Shown piece by piece: positions 5,925 through 6,026 of a stretch of DNA of 6,026 nt (positions are counted from its first letter, which is position 1; the number at the start of each line of letters is the position of its first letter). This DNA is from an uncultured bacterium (GTDB lineage: Bacteria > Pseudomonadota > Gammaproteobacteria > Burkholderiales > Burkholderiaceae_F), in NCBI GenBank assembly GCA_905215795.1, contig CAJMRV010000107.1:1-6026 (forward strand), written 5' to 3'. The notes beneath the pieces are model-generated. The model was not told the DNA's origin and ran no database searches. It was given only the letters and a program-made list of their open reading frames with translations. The translations under genes and the position numbers were made by a program.

Positions 5925-5948
5925 CTTGTACCTCTGTACCTTTGTACT
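5925..5948 (-). repeat. Triplicated 8-base repeat spanning the ribosome binding site
   Basis: On the plus strand the units are CTTGTACC (5925-5932), TCTGTACC (5933-5940) and TTTGTACT (5941-5948), an exact period of eight. On the coding (minus) strand they read AGTACAAA, GGTACAGA, GGTACAAG and end three bases before the ATG. The unit junctions create AAAGG and AGAGG, so the array supplies the Shine-Dalgarno and a second copy eight bases further upstream. Confidence 0.75.
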
Positions 5949-5996
5949 CTTCTTGTCGGTTCGGGGATTCCGCCCCGTTCCCCCTCTCGGAGAACG

Positions 5997-6026
5997 CAGG
6001 CGGCGCGTCCCCCGTGGGGACGCCTG
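5997..6026. other. Hairpin at the window edge
   Basis: GCGTCCCC (6005-6012), loop CGT, and GGGGACGC (6016-6023) form a perfect eight-base stem. CAGGC (5997-6001) can add outer pairs with GCCTG (6022-6026) if one or two inner pairs open. It lies upstream of the 352-residue gene. The window ends here, so I cannot see whether a T-run follows on the plus strand. It may be the terminator of a neighbouring gene. Confidence 0.4.

Overview
This is a GC-rich bacterial chromosomal window. It holds four protein genes I can support: an M16-family zinc metallopeptidase (minus strand), a deoxycytidylate (dCMP) deaminase (plus), a small two-helix membrane protein with a cysteine-rich segment and a SHOCT domain (plus), and a modular protein of unknown function (minus). 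There is no rRNA, tRNA, CRISPR array, insertion sequence or phage gene. All four genes share the same GC-rich base composition, so nothing points to recent transfer. The organism cannot be named from this window. Shine-Dalgarno-type ribosome binding sites and intrinsic terminators show it is a bacterium. The sequence around the peptidase active site resembles the PqqL-like M16 enzymes of Gram-negative bacteria, and my recollection of verrucomicrobial relatives suggests, weakly, that phylum or a proteobacterium.

Layout. Positions 1-110 are AT-richer and intergenic. The peptidase gene fills 111-3041 on the minus strand. It diverges from the deaminase gene (3273-3716, plus) across a 231-base intergenic region that contains a perfect TATAAT box next to a GC palindrome. 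The deaminase ends in a good intrinsic terminator (3750-3787). About 290 bases of noncoding DNA follow, with several inverted repeats, the last of which abuts the ribosome binding site of the Cys-rich/SHOCT membrane protein gene (4080-4673, plus). That gene converges on the 352-residue protein gene (4863-5921, minus). The 189 bases between them hold two strong hairpins, one a likely terminator. Upstream of the 352-residue gene an 8-base unit is repeated three times across its ribosome binding site, and a further hairpin lies at the window edge.

The genes do not form an operon: each is flanked by a strand change or a terminator. I see no shared pathway. The deaminase is nucleotide metabolism (dUMP supply for thymidylate synthesis) and the peptidase is protein or peptide turnover. 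The two remaining genes are the real unknowns. The most unusual one is the membrane protein, with 11 cysteines in 35 residues, part of which is built from a 12-base tandem repeat, placed between a membrane anchor and a SHOCT domain and preceded by a potentially structured leader.
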